In this document: one piece after another, positions 24,117-32,920 of the stretch
Layout of the letters: the number at the start of each line of letters is the position of its first letter
Numbering within the stretch: the stretch's first letter is position 1
Assembly (NCBI RefSeq): GCF_001956915.1
Contig: NZ_MLJO01000007.1
Location: 1-64,000 of the forward strand
Source: Intrasporangium flavum
Lineage (GTDB): Bacteria > Actinomycetota > Actinomycetes > Actinomycetales > Dermatophilaceae
DNA: 64,000 nt
Direction: 5' to 3'
Program-made: the position numbers and the translations under genes
The notes under the pieces: model-generated
Database searches by the model: none
Seen by the model: the letters and a program-made list of their open reading frames with translations, nothing else
What the model was told of the DNA's origin: nothing

Positions 24117-26614
24117 AGTGCATGCAGCCCGGGTGCTCCGGGCAGATCGTCGACGGCTACTGCGACGTGTGCGGCATGGCCGCGGGCACGTCGCTGTCCG
24201 TCAGCGCGCCCTCCACCTCCTCCGCGTCCGCCGCCGCCGGGGCGTCGGTGGGCACGCCGGCCGCCGCGTCCGCGAGCCCGGCGGGGGCGTCGGTGGGCAC
24301 GTCGGCGGGGGCATCGGTGGGCACGTCGGTGGGCACCGTCCCCGACGGCACGCCGTGCCGCCAGCCGGGGTGCTCCGGCAAGATCGACGCCGGCTACTGC
24401 GACGTGTGCGGCACGCCCGCCGCGCAGGAGGAGGTCGCCTCGCTGGCGCCGGTCGGCGGCAGCGCGCGCACCGGCTCCGGCGGCTCGGGGCCGACCCAGC
24501 CCGGCAGCGAGCCGGCCGGCGTCGGCCCGGAGCTCTCGACGCGGTCCGCCGCCTCGAGCAACCTCGCCTCGACCGCCCTGGGCTCCAAGCGCGCCCGGCA
24601 GGGCGGCAGCGTCGCGACGCGCCGCACCAGCGGCTCGCAGCGCCTCCGCGCCGCCCGCCTGGGCGGCGGCATCACGACGGTGCGCCCCGCCCCGACGATC
24701 GACGCGTCCAAGGCCCTGCTCACCGACCCCACCGTCCCCGAGAACAAGCGGTTCTGCCCCAAGTGCGGCGAGCCCGTCGGCCGCGGCCGCGACGGCAAGC
24801 CGGGGCGCACCACCGGCTTCTGCGCCAAGTGCCGCCAGCCGTTCTCGTTCGACCCGAAGCTCAAGGCCGGCGACCTCGTGGCCGGCCAGTACGAGGTCGC
24901 CGGCTGCCTCGCCCACGGCGGCCTCGGCTGGATCTACCTGGCCCGCGACAAGAACGTCTCCGACCGCTGGGTCGTGCTCAAGGGCCTGCTCAACTCGGCC
25001 GACCCCGACGCGCTCGCCGCGGCGATCGCCGAGCAGCGCTTCCTCGCCCAGGTCTCGCACCCGAACATCGTCGAGATCTACAACTTCGTCACCCACGACG
25101 ACGCCGGCTACATCGTGATGGAGTACGTCGGCGGCACGTCGCTCAAGTCGATCCTCAAGCAGCGGATGCAGGCAGCGGGGCGCTACGACCCGCTGCCCGT
25201 CGACCAGGCCATCGCCTACCTGCTCGAGATCCTGCCGGCGTTCCAGTACCTGCACGACCTCGGGCTCGTCTTCTGCGACTTCAAGCCCGACAACATCATC
25301 CAGGTCGGCGACGAGGTCAAGCTCATCGACCTCGGCGGCGTGCGCCGGGCCGACGACGAGGACTCCGCGATCTTCGGCACCGTCGGCTACCAGGCGCCCG
25401 AGGTGGCCGAGCTCGGCGTCTCGGTGGCGAGCGACATCTACACGATCGGGCGCACGCTCGTCGTGCTGACGATGGAGTTCCGCGGCTACCAGACGACCTA
25501 CCTCAACACCCTGCCGCCGCAGGACTCCGTGCCGGTCTTCCAGAAGTACGACGCGTTCTACCGCCTCGTCGCCAAGGCGTGCGCACCCAACCGCGACGAC
25601 CGGTTCGTGTCGGCCGACGAGCTGCGCTCGCAGATGGTCGGCGTGCTCCGCGAGGTCGTGGCCCTCGACCAGGGGGCCGGCGCCGCGTCGACCACGGTCA
25701 GCTCGCTGCTCTTCGACGTGCCGACGCCGGGCACCGAGCCCGACGACTGGCGCAACCTGCCCGCGCTGCGCCGCGACCCGCACGACCCGCAGACCGGCTG
25801 GCTCAGCACCGTCACCGGCTCGCCCACCGAGCGGCTCGCCGTCCTCGAGCGCGCGGCCGCCCGCACCACCGAGGTGCTCCTCGACATCGCCCGCACCGCC
25901 CTGGACTCCGGCAAGCGCGACGTCGCCGAGTCCACGGCCACCGAGCTGCTCGCCGCCGACCCGTGGGAGTGGCGCGCCGTGTGGATCCAGGGCCTGGCGG
26001 CCCTCGAGCGCGGCGACTCCAAGGCCGCGCAGGCCGCGTTCAACGCCGTGTACGGCCAGGTGCCGGGCGAGCTCGCCCCCAAGCTGGCGCTCGCCCAGGC
26101 GTCCGAGCAGGCCGGCGACGACGCCGTGGCCGAGAACCTCTACACCGCGTGCGCCCGCACCGACTCGACGTACGTGCCGATGGCGGCCTTCGGCCTGGCC
26201 CGCATCCGGGCCGCCCGACGCGACGTCGACGGCGCCGTCGGCGCCTATCGGCTCGTGCCGCCGCAGTCGAGCGCCTTCCGCACCGCCCGGGCCGGCCTCG
26301 CCGAGCTGCTCGCGCGGGCCAACCGCGGCCTGCCCGACCTCGCGGAGGCGCTGCGCACCCTCGAGGACACCTCGCTGTCGGCGCGGCGCAAGGCCGAGCT
26401 GACGACCCTCATCTACCGTGAGGCGCTCGCCAAGGTCGAGAAGAGCGGCACCAAGACCGACCTGCTCCTCGGCGAGCACAAGACCACGCCCACCGGGCTG
26501 CGGCTCGGGCTCGAGGAGTCGCTGCGCGAGCTGGCCCGCCGCACCCCCGAGCTCGACGAGCGCGTGCCGCTCGTCGACGAGGCGAACACCATCCGACCCT
26601 GGAGCCTCTGGTGA
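24113..26614 (+). CDS. PknG-like serine/threonine kinase with zinc ribbons and TPR domain
   Basis: An 833-residue soluble kinase. Two matching zinc ribbons of the form CxxxxCSGxIxxGYCDVCG lie at residues 3-21 and 82-100, and a rubredoxin-like CPKC...CAKC ribbon at 215-240 as in PknG. The kinase domain has a Gly-rich loop at AHGGLGWIYLA (267-277), Lys290, catalytic VFCDFKPDN (D389) and IDLGG (D406), lacking the usual HRD His as PknG does. After ~540 the protein is a helical TPR-type region, again as in PknG. M. tuberculosis PknG works with GlnX and GlnH, the neighbours here. Substrates may include the FHA protein encoded at 29236-30105. Confidence 0.93.
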   Translation: MKCMQPGCSGQIVDGYCDVCGMAAGTSLSVSAPSTSSASAAAGASVGTPAAASASPAGASVGTSAGASVGTSVGTVPDGTPCRQPGCSGKIDAGYCDVCGTPAAQEEVASLAPVGGSARTGSGGSGPTQPGSEPAGVGPELSTRSAASSNLASTALGSKRARQGGSVATRRTSGSQRLRAARLGGGITTVRPAPTIDASKALLTDPTVPENKRFCPKCGEPVGRGRDGKPGRTTGFCAKCRQPFSFDPKLKAGDLVAGQYEVAGCLAHGGLGWIYLARDKNVSDRWVVLKGLLNSADPDALAAAIAEQRFLAQVSHPNIVEIYNFVTHDDAGYIVMEYVGGTSLKSILKQRMQAAGRYDPLPVDQAIAYLLEILPAFQYLHDLGLVFCDFKPDNIIQVGDEVKLIDLGGVRRADDEDSAIFGTVGYQAPEVAELGVSVASDIYTIGRTLVVLTMEFRGYQTTYLNTLPPQDSVPVFQKYDAFYRLVAKACAPNRDDRFVSADELRSQMVGVLREVVALDQGAGAASTTVSSLLFDVPTPGTEPDDWRNLPALRRDPHDPQTGWLSTVTGSPTERLAVLERAAARTTEVLLDIARTALDSGKRDVAESTATELLAADPWEWRAVWIQGLAALERGDSKAAQAAFNAVYGQVPGELAPKLALAQASEQAGDDAVAENLYTACARTDSTYVPMAAFGLARIRAARRDVDGAVGAYRLVPPQSSAFRTARAGLAELLARANRGLPDLAEALRTLEDTSLSARRKAELTTLIYREALAKVEKSGTKTDLLLGEHKTTPTGLRLGLEESLRELARRTPELDERVPLVDEANTIRPWSLW

Positions 26615-27960
26615 CCGACCTGCCCCCCACCGCGCCCAGCGTGCCAGGCGCGCCCGGCGTGCCCGACGTGCCCGGCACTCCAACTGCGCACGGCCTCCCC
26701 GACGCCCCCGCCCCCGAGGCGGCCGCCGCCGACGGCGCGGCCCCGACCGGCGAGCGGCACTGCCCCTCATGCGGCACGGCCAACCCCGCCGACGCGACCT
26801 TCTGCGAGGCGTGCGGCACCGAGCTGACGGCGTCGATGCTCGGCACCGGGCTGCCCCAGGCGAGCGCGCCGGAGCCCGCCGTCGCGGTGGCCGCCACCCC
26901 GCAGACGGCACCGGCCGGCGAGGAGTCGCCGCTCGACGTCGGGTGGACCGGGGCGGTGCCCTCGGCCCCGGTCGGCGGCCCGGGCGCCGAGCCCGACGAT
27001 ACGTGCCCGACGTGCCACGAGGGACGCATCGTCGACGGCTGGTGCGACCGCTGCGGCTCGCCCCCGCCCAACCCCCGCGACCACTTCGCCGAGGCGCCGG
27101 CCTCGTGGGTGGCGGGCCTGTGCGACATCGGCCGGCGCCACTCGCGCAACGAGGACGCGATGTCGCTGAGCGCCGACGAGGCACCCGGGTCGCGGGCCGT
27201 GATCGTCGTCTGCGACGGCGTCTCGATGGCCACCGACTCCCACATCGCCTCGCTCGCCGCCGCCCAGGCCGCCCGCGCGGTGCTCGACCAGCCGTTCCCG
27301 CGCGGTGCCGGCACGCCCGAGGCGTGGGCGGTCACGGCCGGCCGCGCGCTGACCGCCGCCGTGACCCGCGCCAACGAGGCGGTCACCGCGGCCGTCGTCG
27401 ACGACGTGCCCAACCCGCCGTCGTGCACCTTCGTCGCAGCGGTCGTCGAGGACGGCGTCGTCGTGACCGGCAACGTCGGCGACAGCCGGGCCTACTGGCT
27501 GCCCGACGCCGACGCCGAACCGGCCCGCCAGCTCGGCGAGGACGACTCCTTCGCCCAGGAGCAGATGGCGGCGGGCGTGCCGCGCGCGGAGGCCGAGACC
27601 GGCCCCCACGCGCACTCGATCACCCGGTGGCTCGGCCGCGACGCCCCCGAGGACCTCACGCCGCACCTGACCACGCTGACGGCGCTGACGAACACGCCCG
27701 GCTGGCTGCTCGTCTGCTCCGACGGCCTGTGGAACTACCGCTCCGAGGCCGAGGGCCTGCGGGCCCTGCTGCGCGAGAGCGCGGCCCGCGTCGGTGACGC
27801 ACCGGCCGACCTCGCCCGCGCCCTCGTCGACTTCGCGAACGAGCAGGGCGGGCGCGACAACATCACGGTTGCCCTCGCCAGACTGGCTGGGCAAGGATCG
27901 ACAGTGAACGACGGCGCGACGACCGGCGCGCCCGAGGAAGGGGACCCGATCGATGGCTGA
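26611..27960 (+). CDS. PP2C-family protein phosphatase with N-terminal zinc ribbons
   Basis: A 449-residue metal-dependent Ser/Thr phosphatase. Two ribbons precede the catalytic domain: CPSCGTANPADATFCEACG and CPTCHEGRIVDGWCDRCG. The PP2C domain begins at ~168 with RRHSRNEDA, then VVCDGVS, TGNVGDSRAYW, CSDGLWNY and GRDNITVAL, so all metal-binding Asp positions look intact. It starts with GTG overlapping the kinase stop (GTGA). It is the expected antagonist of the kinase. The ribbons resemble those in the kinase and FHA proteins. Confidence 0.92.
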   Translation: MTDLPPTAPSVPGAPGVPDVPGTPTAHGLPDAPAPEAAAADGAAPTGERHCPSCGTANPADATFCEACGTELTASMLGTGLPQASAPEPAVAVAATPQTAPAGEESPLDVGWTGAVPSAPVGGPGAEPDDTCPTCHEGRIVDGWCDRCGSPPPNPRDHFAEAPASWVAGLCDIGRRHSRNEDAMSLSADEAPGSRAVIVVCDGVSMATDSHIASLAAAQAARAVLDQPFPRGAGTPEAWAVTAGRALTAAVTRANEAVTAAVVDDVPNPPSCTFVAAVVEDGVVVTGNVGDSRAYWLPDADAEPARQLGEDDSFAQEQMAAGVPRAEAETGPHAHSITRWLGRDAPEDLTPHLTTLTALTNTPGWLLVCSDGLWNYRSEAEGLRALLRESAARVGDAPADLARALVDFANEQGGRDNITVALARLAGQGSTVNDGATTGAPEEGDPIDG

Positions 27961-29239
27961 CTTCACCGCAGAGGTGTTCCAGAACGAGTTCCTGCCCGAC
28001 GGCGGCACCGACGTGCACGCCATCGTGCGCATCACCTCGACCGGCGCCTCGGCCGGGAGCTCCACCGGGCTCTCCGACCCGGGGTCGGCGGCCGAGGTCA
28101 TCCTCATCGACACGTCCGGCTCGATGGGCCGGCGCGGTGTCTCGGCCGCGGGCGAGGCCGCCAAGGCCGCCCTCGCCGAGATCGTCGACGGCACGCTGTT
28201 CTCCGTCGTCGCCGGCAACGGGACCGCCCAGATCGTCTACCCCTACAGCCACCAGGGCGCGCTCGTGCCGATGTCGGCCCAGACCCGCGCCGAGGCCGGG
28301 CGGGCCATCGACGGCCTGCGCGCCAACGGGGGCACGGCGATGGGCACGTGGCTGACCCTCGCCCGGCAGATCTTCGAGACCGTCCCCCACGTGACCAAGC
28401 GCCACGCGATCCTGCTCACCGACGGCGTCAACGAGGGCGAGACCCCGGCCTCGCTGCAGGCGGCGGTCCGCGGCTGCCTCGGGGCGTTCCAGTGCGACTG
28501 CCGGGGCGTCGGTGACCAGTGGCGCGTCGACGAGGTCCGCGGCATCGCCTCGGCCCTGCTCGGCACCGTCGACCTCATCCCGGCCCCCGAGGAGATGGCG
28601 GCCGAGTTCGAGGCGATGATGCGCGCGTCGATGTCGCGCGGCGTCGCCAACGCCGAGCTGCGGGTGTGGGTGCCCCAGGGCGCCGAGCTGCTCTTCGTCA
28701 AGCAGGTGTCCCCGACGCTCGAGGACCTCACGCCGCGGCGCCAGGCGATCAACCCGCTGACCAACGCCTACCCCACCGGCGCGTGGAGCGACGAGAGCCG
28801 CGACTACCACGTCGCCGTCCGGCTCCCGGCCCGCACGCTCGGGCAGGAGCAGCTCGCCGCGCGCGTGCAGATCTCGCTCGGCTCCGACCCGCTCGCCCAG
28901 GGCCTCGTCAAGGCCAAGTGGAGCAACGACGACTCGCTCACGACCCGCATCGACCCCGCGGTGGCCGCCTACACCGGGCAGGCCGAGCTCGCCACGGTCA
29001 TCCAGGAGGGCCTGGCCGCCAAGGCCGCCGGCCAGGACGACGTCGCCACCTCCAAGCTCGGCCGGGCCGTGCAGCTGGCCGGCCTCACCGGCAACGACGA
29101 GATGACCTCCCGGCTGCGCAAGGTCGTCGAGATCGACGACGCCGACACCGGCACCGTCCGCCTCAAGAAGGGCGCGAGCAAGATCGACGAGATGTCGCTC
29201 GACACCGCCTCGACGAAGACGAGCCGGGTGCGCCGATGA
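27953..29239 (+). CDS. VWA domain protein (TerY/Mg-chelatase-like)
   Basis: A 428-residue cytoplasmic protein. A von Willebrand A domain spans ~48-220, with the metal site DTSGSMG (D53, S55, S57), the conserved Thr in NGGTAMG and the Asp in LLTDGVNEG. After it come a beta-rich region (~225-330) and a C-terminal helical part. TerY-type VWA proteins are found with a PP2C and a zinc-ribbon kinase in Ter stress systems; the same trio is present here. The start overlaps the phosphatase gene by 8 bp. Confidence 0.9.
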   Translation: MADFTAEVFQNEFLPDGGTDVHAIVRITSTGASAGSSTGLSDPGSAAEVILIDTSGSMGRRGVSAAGEAAKAALAEIVDGTLFSVVAGNGTAQIVYPYSHQGALVPMSAQTRAEAGRAIDGLRANGGTAMGTWLTLARQIFETVPHVTKRHAILLTDGVNEGETPASLQAAVRGCLGAFQCDCRGVGDQWRVDEVRGIASALLGTVDLIPAPEEMAAEFEAMMRASMSRGVANAELRVWVPQGAELLFVKQVSPTLEDLTPRRQAINPLTNAYPTGAWSDESRDYHVAVRLPARTLGQEQLAARVQISLGSDPLAQGLVKAKWSNDDSLTTRIDPAVAAYTGQAELATVIQEGLAAKAAGQDDVATSKLGRAVQLAGLTGNDEMTSRLRKVVEIDDADTGTVRLKKGASKIDEMSLDTASTKTSRVRR

Positions 29240-30105
29240 GTGCGGTCTGCCCCAACGGCCACACGTCCGAGGCCGACGACTACTGCGACACGTGCGGGTC
29301 GCCGATCGACGCGTCGGCCCAGCCGGCAGCGTCGGCGGCGCCGAGCGCGGCGGCTGGCGCGGCGGCGGGTTCTGCTGCGTCGCAGGGTGGTTCGGCCACC
29401 GGCGCCGCTCCGGGGGGCCGCTCCTCGCTCGACCTCGACCCGTCCGGCGCGGCCGAGCCGGCGACGCCCGCGGCTCCCGCCGAGCCGGCGACGCCCACGG
29501 CCCTCGCCTGCCCGAACTGCGGCACCGAGAACGCCGACGGCGCGCTCTTCTGCGAGGCGTGCGGCTACGACTTCACGACCGGCGCCATGCCGCGCGACGC
29601 GGGTGGCGAGGCGTCCGGGTCGGCCCCGGCCGCGGCCGCGGGCGACCCCACCGGTGCACCGGCCGAGCCGGCTGCCCCGGCGGCCGAGCCGTTCGAGTGG
29701 CTCGCCGAGGTGTGGATCGACCCCGACTGGTACCAGACCCAGGAGGCCGAGGACCCCTGCCCCTCGCCGGGGCTGCCGGTCATCATGCCCCTGCGGCACA
29801 AGAGCGTCCTGCTCGGCCGGGTGTCCACGAGCCGCAACACCCACCCCGAGATCGACCTGTCGTCCGACCCGGGCGTCAGCCGCCGCCACGCGCAGCTGAC
29901 GACCGACGGCACGCGCTGGTTCGTCGAGGACCTCGGCAGCTCGAACGGCACGTACGTCGGGCCGGCGTCGGGTCCGCTGCCCGACCACCCGATCCCCGTC
30001 GGCCCCAAGACCGAGCTCGGCGACGACGACCGGCTCTACGTCGGCGCGTGGACGCGCGTCGTCGTGCGCCGTGCGACGCCCGACGAGGTCGACGCCTACG
30101 CCTGA
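29236..30105 (+). CDS. FHA domain protein with two zinc ribbons
   Basis: A 289-residue phosphothreonine reader. N-terminal ribbons are CPNGHTSEADDYCDTCG and CPNCGTENADGALFCEACG, separated by an Ala/Ser/Pro linker. The FHA domain covers ~185-280, with LLGR, VSRRHAQL and SSNGTYVG carrying the expected Arg, Ser, His and Asn residues. It probably reads phosphorylation by the kinase encoded in this operon. The second ribbon is nearly the same as one in the PP2C protein. Last gene of the operon; a hairpin follows at 30165-30193. Confidence 0.92.
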   Translation: MSAVCPNGHTSEADDYCDTCGSPIDASAQPAASAAPSAAAGAAAGSAASQGGSATGAAPGGRSSLDLDPSGAAEPATPAAPAEPATPTALACPNCGTENADGALFCEACGYDFTTGAMPRDAGGEASGSAPAAAAGDPTGAPAEPAAPAAEPFEWLAEVWIDPDWYQTQEAEDPCPSPGLPVIMPLRHKSVLLGRVSTSRNTHPEIDLSSDPGVSRRHAQLTTDGTRWFVEDLGSSNGTYVGPASGPLPDHPIPVGPKTELGDDDRLYVGAWTRVVVRRATPDEVDAYA

Positions 30106-30164
30106 GGCCGAGCGCCCGGCAGGCGTGAGACCGGCGTCTTTCCCGGCCGCCCCGCCCGCGACCC

Positions 30165-30193
30165 GACGCCGCCCGCTCAGCGCGGGCGGCGTC
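30165..30193. terminator. Hairpin between FHA gene and methyltransferase gene
   Basis: A perfect 12-bp stem (GACGCCGCCCGC and complement) with a 5-nt loop. It overlaps the methyltransferase stop codon and can serve both converging transcripts. Confidence 0.65.
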
Positions 30194-30968
30194 GCGCGTC
30201 GAAGAGGGTCCTGCTCGAGTGGGCCACGAACGGCTCGCCCCGGCGCAGCTGCTCGTCGAGCCCGCGCAGCACGCCGTCGTAGCGCTGGACGCTGAAGTCG
30301 GGCACCCACCAGACGCACTTGCGCAGCGTCCACACGATCGCCCCGACGTCGTGGAACTCCATCCGGCAGCGGGCGGTTCGCAGGTCGAGCACGTCGAGGC
30401 CGGCGGCCTCGGCGGCCGCTGCCTCGGTGTGCGGGTCCCTGCCGCGTCGAGCCTCGGGCTGCGGGCCGAGGAAGGCCTCGACGAGCTCGAAGGCCGAGCC
30501 CGGACCGACGTGCTGGGCCAGGTAGGTGCCGCCGTCGACGAGCACGCGCGCGACCTCGTCCCAGTCCGGGCGCACCGGGTGCCGGCTCGTCACGAGGTCG
30601 ACCGACGCGTCGGGCACCGGCAGCGGCTCCCCCGGCGCGGCATCGAGCACCTCGACGCCGAAGCGCCCCAGCGCGCGGCGGGCCACGTCGGCGTTGGGCG
30701 CCCACCCCTCGGTGGCCGCCAGCCGCTGCGGGAGCGACGCGGCCGCGGCGAGCGCCTCACCGAGCGCCTCACCGAGCACCTCCCCGCCGCCGGTGTCGAG
30801 GTCGAGCACGGAGGCCGCCGTGGGCAGCCGCTCGGCGAGGAGCCGCACGTAGCCCCACGGAGGCCGTTCCTCGGTGGCCCGCCCGTCGAGCCAGCCGAAG
30901 CCCCAACCGGTGACGTCGGCGGACTCGGCCTCGGTGACGAGCTGCTCGTAGGTGCGCACGGGCGCCAT
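30177..30968 (-). CDS. SAM-dependent methyltransferase, class I
   Basis: A 263-residue methyltransferase. Motif I is SVLDLDTGGGEVLG (about residues 57-70), and the later acidic and post-I segments VDLVTSRHPVRPDWDEVARVLVDGGTYL fit the fold. The substrate is unknown; the WTLRKCVWWVPDFSVQRYDG region is conserved among unnamed actinobacterial relatives, as far as I recall. The ATG at 30968 was preferred over upstream codons because GGGGAGG directly precedes it. Confidence 0.8.
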   Translation of the reverse strand: MAPVRTYEQLVTEAESADVTGWGFGWLDGRATEERPPWGYVRLLAERLPTAASVLDLDTGGGEVLGEALGEALAAAASLPQRLAATEGWAPNADVARRALGRFGVEVLDAAPGEPLPVPDASVDLVTSRHPVRPDWDEVARVLVDGGTYLAQHVGPGSAFELVEAFLGPQPEARRGRDPHTEAAAAEAAGLDVLDLRTARCRMEFHDVGAIVWTLRKCVWWVPDFSVQRYDGVLRGLDEQLRRGEPFVAHSSRTLFDARRRPR

Positions 30969-31083
30969 CCTCCCCGTCGCGTCAACCGGTTTCGGTGTCC
31001 GCGGCCCCGGCAGGCGCCGCCCACCACCCGCCCGCAACTTGAACGTCACCTGAAGTCCGGCGACATTCCCGGCATCGGCGGCC

Positions 31084-31089
31084 TAAGGT
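31084..31089 (+). promoter_or_regulatory. -10 box (TAAGGT) of leaderless kinase gene
   Basis: TAAGGT ends 7 nt before the GTG at 31097, with no Shine-Dalgarno sequence in between. This favours GTG 31097 over GTG 31088, which lies inside the box. Confidence 0.45.
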
Positions 31090-31096
31090 GTGCGAT

Positions 31097-31663
31097 GTGA
31101 GCGAACGGGCCTTCCTCCACGGCGCCCTCGACACCGCCCAGGTCGTCGTCGTCACCGGCGTCATGGCCGCGGGCAAGTCGACCGTGTCGCAGCTGCTCGC
31201 GGAACGGTTCAGCCGCGCCGTGCACCTGCGCGGCGACGAGTTCCGTCGGGTCGTCGTGCGCGGGCGCGTCGACATGTCGCCGCACGGCGACCCCGAGGCG
31301 GAGCGTCAGCTGGCCCTGCGCCACCGCATCACCGCGCGCACCGCCGACGCGTACGCCGACGCCGGCTTCACCGTCGTCGTCCAGGACCTCTTCGTCGGCA
31401 CGAGCCTCATGCCGTTCCTCGAGCAGGTGGGCGCCCGGCCGCTCAGCCTCGTCATGCTCGCCCCCGACGTCGGCACGGTCATGCGGCGCGAGGCCGAGCG
31501 CGTCAAGGTCGGCTACGGCGACCTCTGGTCGATCCGCGACTTCGACGAGAAGGTGCGCTCCGAGACGCCGCACATCGGGCTCTGGCTCGACAGCTCGCAG
31601 CAGACCCCGGAGGAGACCGTCGAGGAGATCGTGTCGCGGCTGCCCGAGGCGAGGATCGCCTGA
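31097..31663 (+). CDS. P-loop kinase, AAA_33 / small-molecule phosphotransferase type
   Basis: A 188-residue P-loop enzyme. Walker A is TGVMAAGKST near the N-terminus, followed by AVHLRGDEFRRVVVRGR, typical of chloramphenicol phosphotransferase- or zeta-like kinases, and VVQDLFVG. A small hydroxylated compound is the likely substrate; which one is unknown. The soxR-like gene begins 1 nt after the stop, so the two form an operon. Confidence 0.78.
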   Translation: MSERAFLHGALDTAQVVVVTGVMAAGKSTVSQLLAERFSRAVHLRGDEFRRVVVRGRVDMSPHGDPEAERQLALRHRITARTADAYADAGFTVVVQDLFVGTSLMPFLEQVGARPLSLVMLAPDVGTVMRREAERVKVGYGDLWSIRDFDEKVRSETPHIGLWLDSSQQTPEETVEEIVSRLPEARIA

Positions 31664-31664
31664 G

Positions 31665-32096
31665 ATGTCGGGCCTCACCATCGGGCAGGTGGCCGAGCGC
31701 ACCGGCGTCGCAACCTCCGCCCTGCGGTACTGGGAGGAGCTCGGGCTCGTGTCGTCGGTGCGCACCACGGGCAACCAGCGCCGCTACGAGCGCGCGACGA
31801 TCCGACGCGTCTCGTTCATCCGCGCCGCCCAGCGGGTCGGGCTGTCCCTCGAGGAGATCGCGGCCTCCCTGTCGACCCTGCCCGACGGCCGGACGCCGAC
31901 GGCGAGCGACTGGGCCCGCCTGTCGCGCTCGTGGCGGCCCCGCCTCGACGAGCAGATCCGGCGCATCGAGAAGCTGCGCGACCAGCTCGACTCGTGCATC
32001 GGCTGCGGCTGCCTCTCGCTGCGCACGTGCGCGCTCAACAACCCCTCGGACGTCCTGGCCGAGCACGGCCCCGGGCCGGTGCTCCTCGAGCCCTGA
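31665..32096 (+). CDS. soxR: SoxR-type redox-sensing MerR regulator
   Basis: A 143-residue MerR-family activator with a [2Fe-2S] sensor. The helix-turn-helix is LTIGQVAERTGVATSALRYWEE, followed by the dimerisation helix. The cluster motif CIGCGCLSLRTC (Cx2CxCx5C, residues ~108-119) is intact. SoxR responds to redox-cycling compounds or nitric oxide. It is co-transcribed with the kinase gene just upstream. No palindromic SoxR box was identified by eye nearby, so its targets may lie elsewhere. Confidence 0.93.
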   Translation: MSGLTIGQVAERTGVATSALRYWEELGLVSSVRTTGNQRRYERATIRRVSFIRAAQRVGLSLEEIAASLSTLPDGRTPTASDWARLSRSWRPRLDEQIRRIEKLRDQLDSCIGCGCLSLRTCALNNPSDVLAEHGPGPVLLEP

Positions 32097-32106
32097 CGCG
32101 TCGGCA

Positions 32107-32166
32107 GGGGCGCCGGCTTGGGCGCCGGCTGGGGCGCCGGCCGGGGCGCCGGCAGGGGCGCCGGCC
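32107..32166. repeat. Five 12-bp tandem repeats after soxR
   Basis: Five units of GGGGCGCCGGCN follow within 11 bp of the soxR stop. Each contains the self-complementary GGCGCC, so the array can fold in many ways and may act as a transcript end. It lies between convergent soxR and the NlpC/P60-like gene. Confidence 0.88.
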
Positions 32167-32258
32167 GCGACGGACGCGCGGACGCCGGCCACGCCGGGCC
32201 ACGAGGACCCGGCGCGACCGGCGCACGCCGACAGGCGGTGCCAGGCGGTGGCGAGGCG

Positions 32259-32837
32259 TCAGTCGCGGATGTTGTTGGCGCGACGGGCCAGGTAGCCGGC
32301 GTAGCTGCTGAGGTTGGCGACCCGGTGCTCCATGTCGGTCGTCGGGTTCGACTCCTCGTAGAGCCAGAACTGCGTGTGGTCGGCGTTGGCCCACTTCTGG
32401 AAGAGGACGACGTGGTTGCCGGGGTCGACGAGGTAGTCGCCCGCCTTGAGGTTGGCCTTGGAGATGCCGAAGCTGTAGGTCGAGGTCGCGAGCGCGTTGG
32501 TGTTCGGCGCGCTCAGGCCGGTCGGGCCCAGCTTGAGGGCCATCGACACGAAGCCGGAGCAGTCGCGCCGCCAGCTGTAGGTGCCGGAGGGGCCGGTGGC
32601 CGTGCCGGACTGGCTGTACTGGATGTTGCGGTCCATCCAGTTCTGGGCGCGGGCGATGACGTCGGCGCGCGAGATCGGGTCGTTGGGGGCTGCACTGGCC
32701 GGTGCGGCCGTGGCCACGGTGGCCGCTGCAGCGGCGACCATCGCCCCGGCGAGGGTCGAGCGCAGCACGGTGCGGCGGGTCATCGGCCGGCGCGCCGCGC
32801 GGGGCGCGGTCTGCGTGAGGTCGGTGTCGGTCGTCAT
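32259..32837 (-). CDS. Secreted NlpC/P60-type cysteine hydrolase with Tat signal
   Basis: A 192-residue exported protein. The N-terminus has RRTVLRS followed by a hydrophobic Ala-rich stretch ending APASA, a twin-arginine signal. The mature part has the Cys nucleophile in RRDCSGFVSMALKLG and a His in NHVVLFQKW, as in NlpC/P60 or related amidase folds, suggesting cell-wall peptide cleavage. GAAGGAG precedes the ATG at 32837. The divergent 33025 gene also encodes an exported protein, and 11-bp-spaced GTTAG repeats lie between them. Confidence 0.83.
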   Translation of the reverse strand: MTTDTDLTQTAPRAARRPMTRRTVLRSTLAGAMVAAAAATVATAAPASAAPNDPISRADVIARAQNWMDRNIQYSQSGTATGPSGTYSWRRDCSGFVSMALKLGPTGLSAPNTNALATSTYSFGISKANLKAGDYLVDPGNHVVLFQKWANADHTQFWLYEESNPTTDMEHRVANLSSYAGYLARRANNIRD

Positions 32838-32920
32838 GGACGGTCTCCTTCGGGCTGCCGGGTGCGAGCGGCTCGCGGCCCGGACGGCGGTGGTGGTGGC
32901 GCCGACGATGCGCGCCCGCC

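Noticed and set aside
32097-32258. Extension of a protein through GAPA repeats after soxR
   Set aside because: The soxR stop at 32094-32096 precedes the repeats. Frames through them have no start signal and end in antisense of the next gene.
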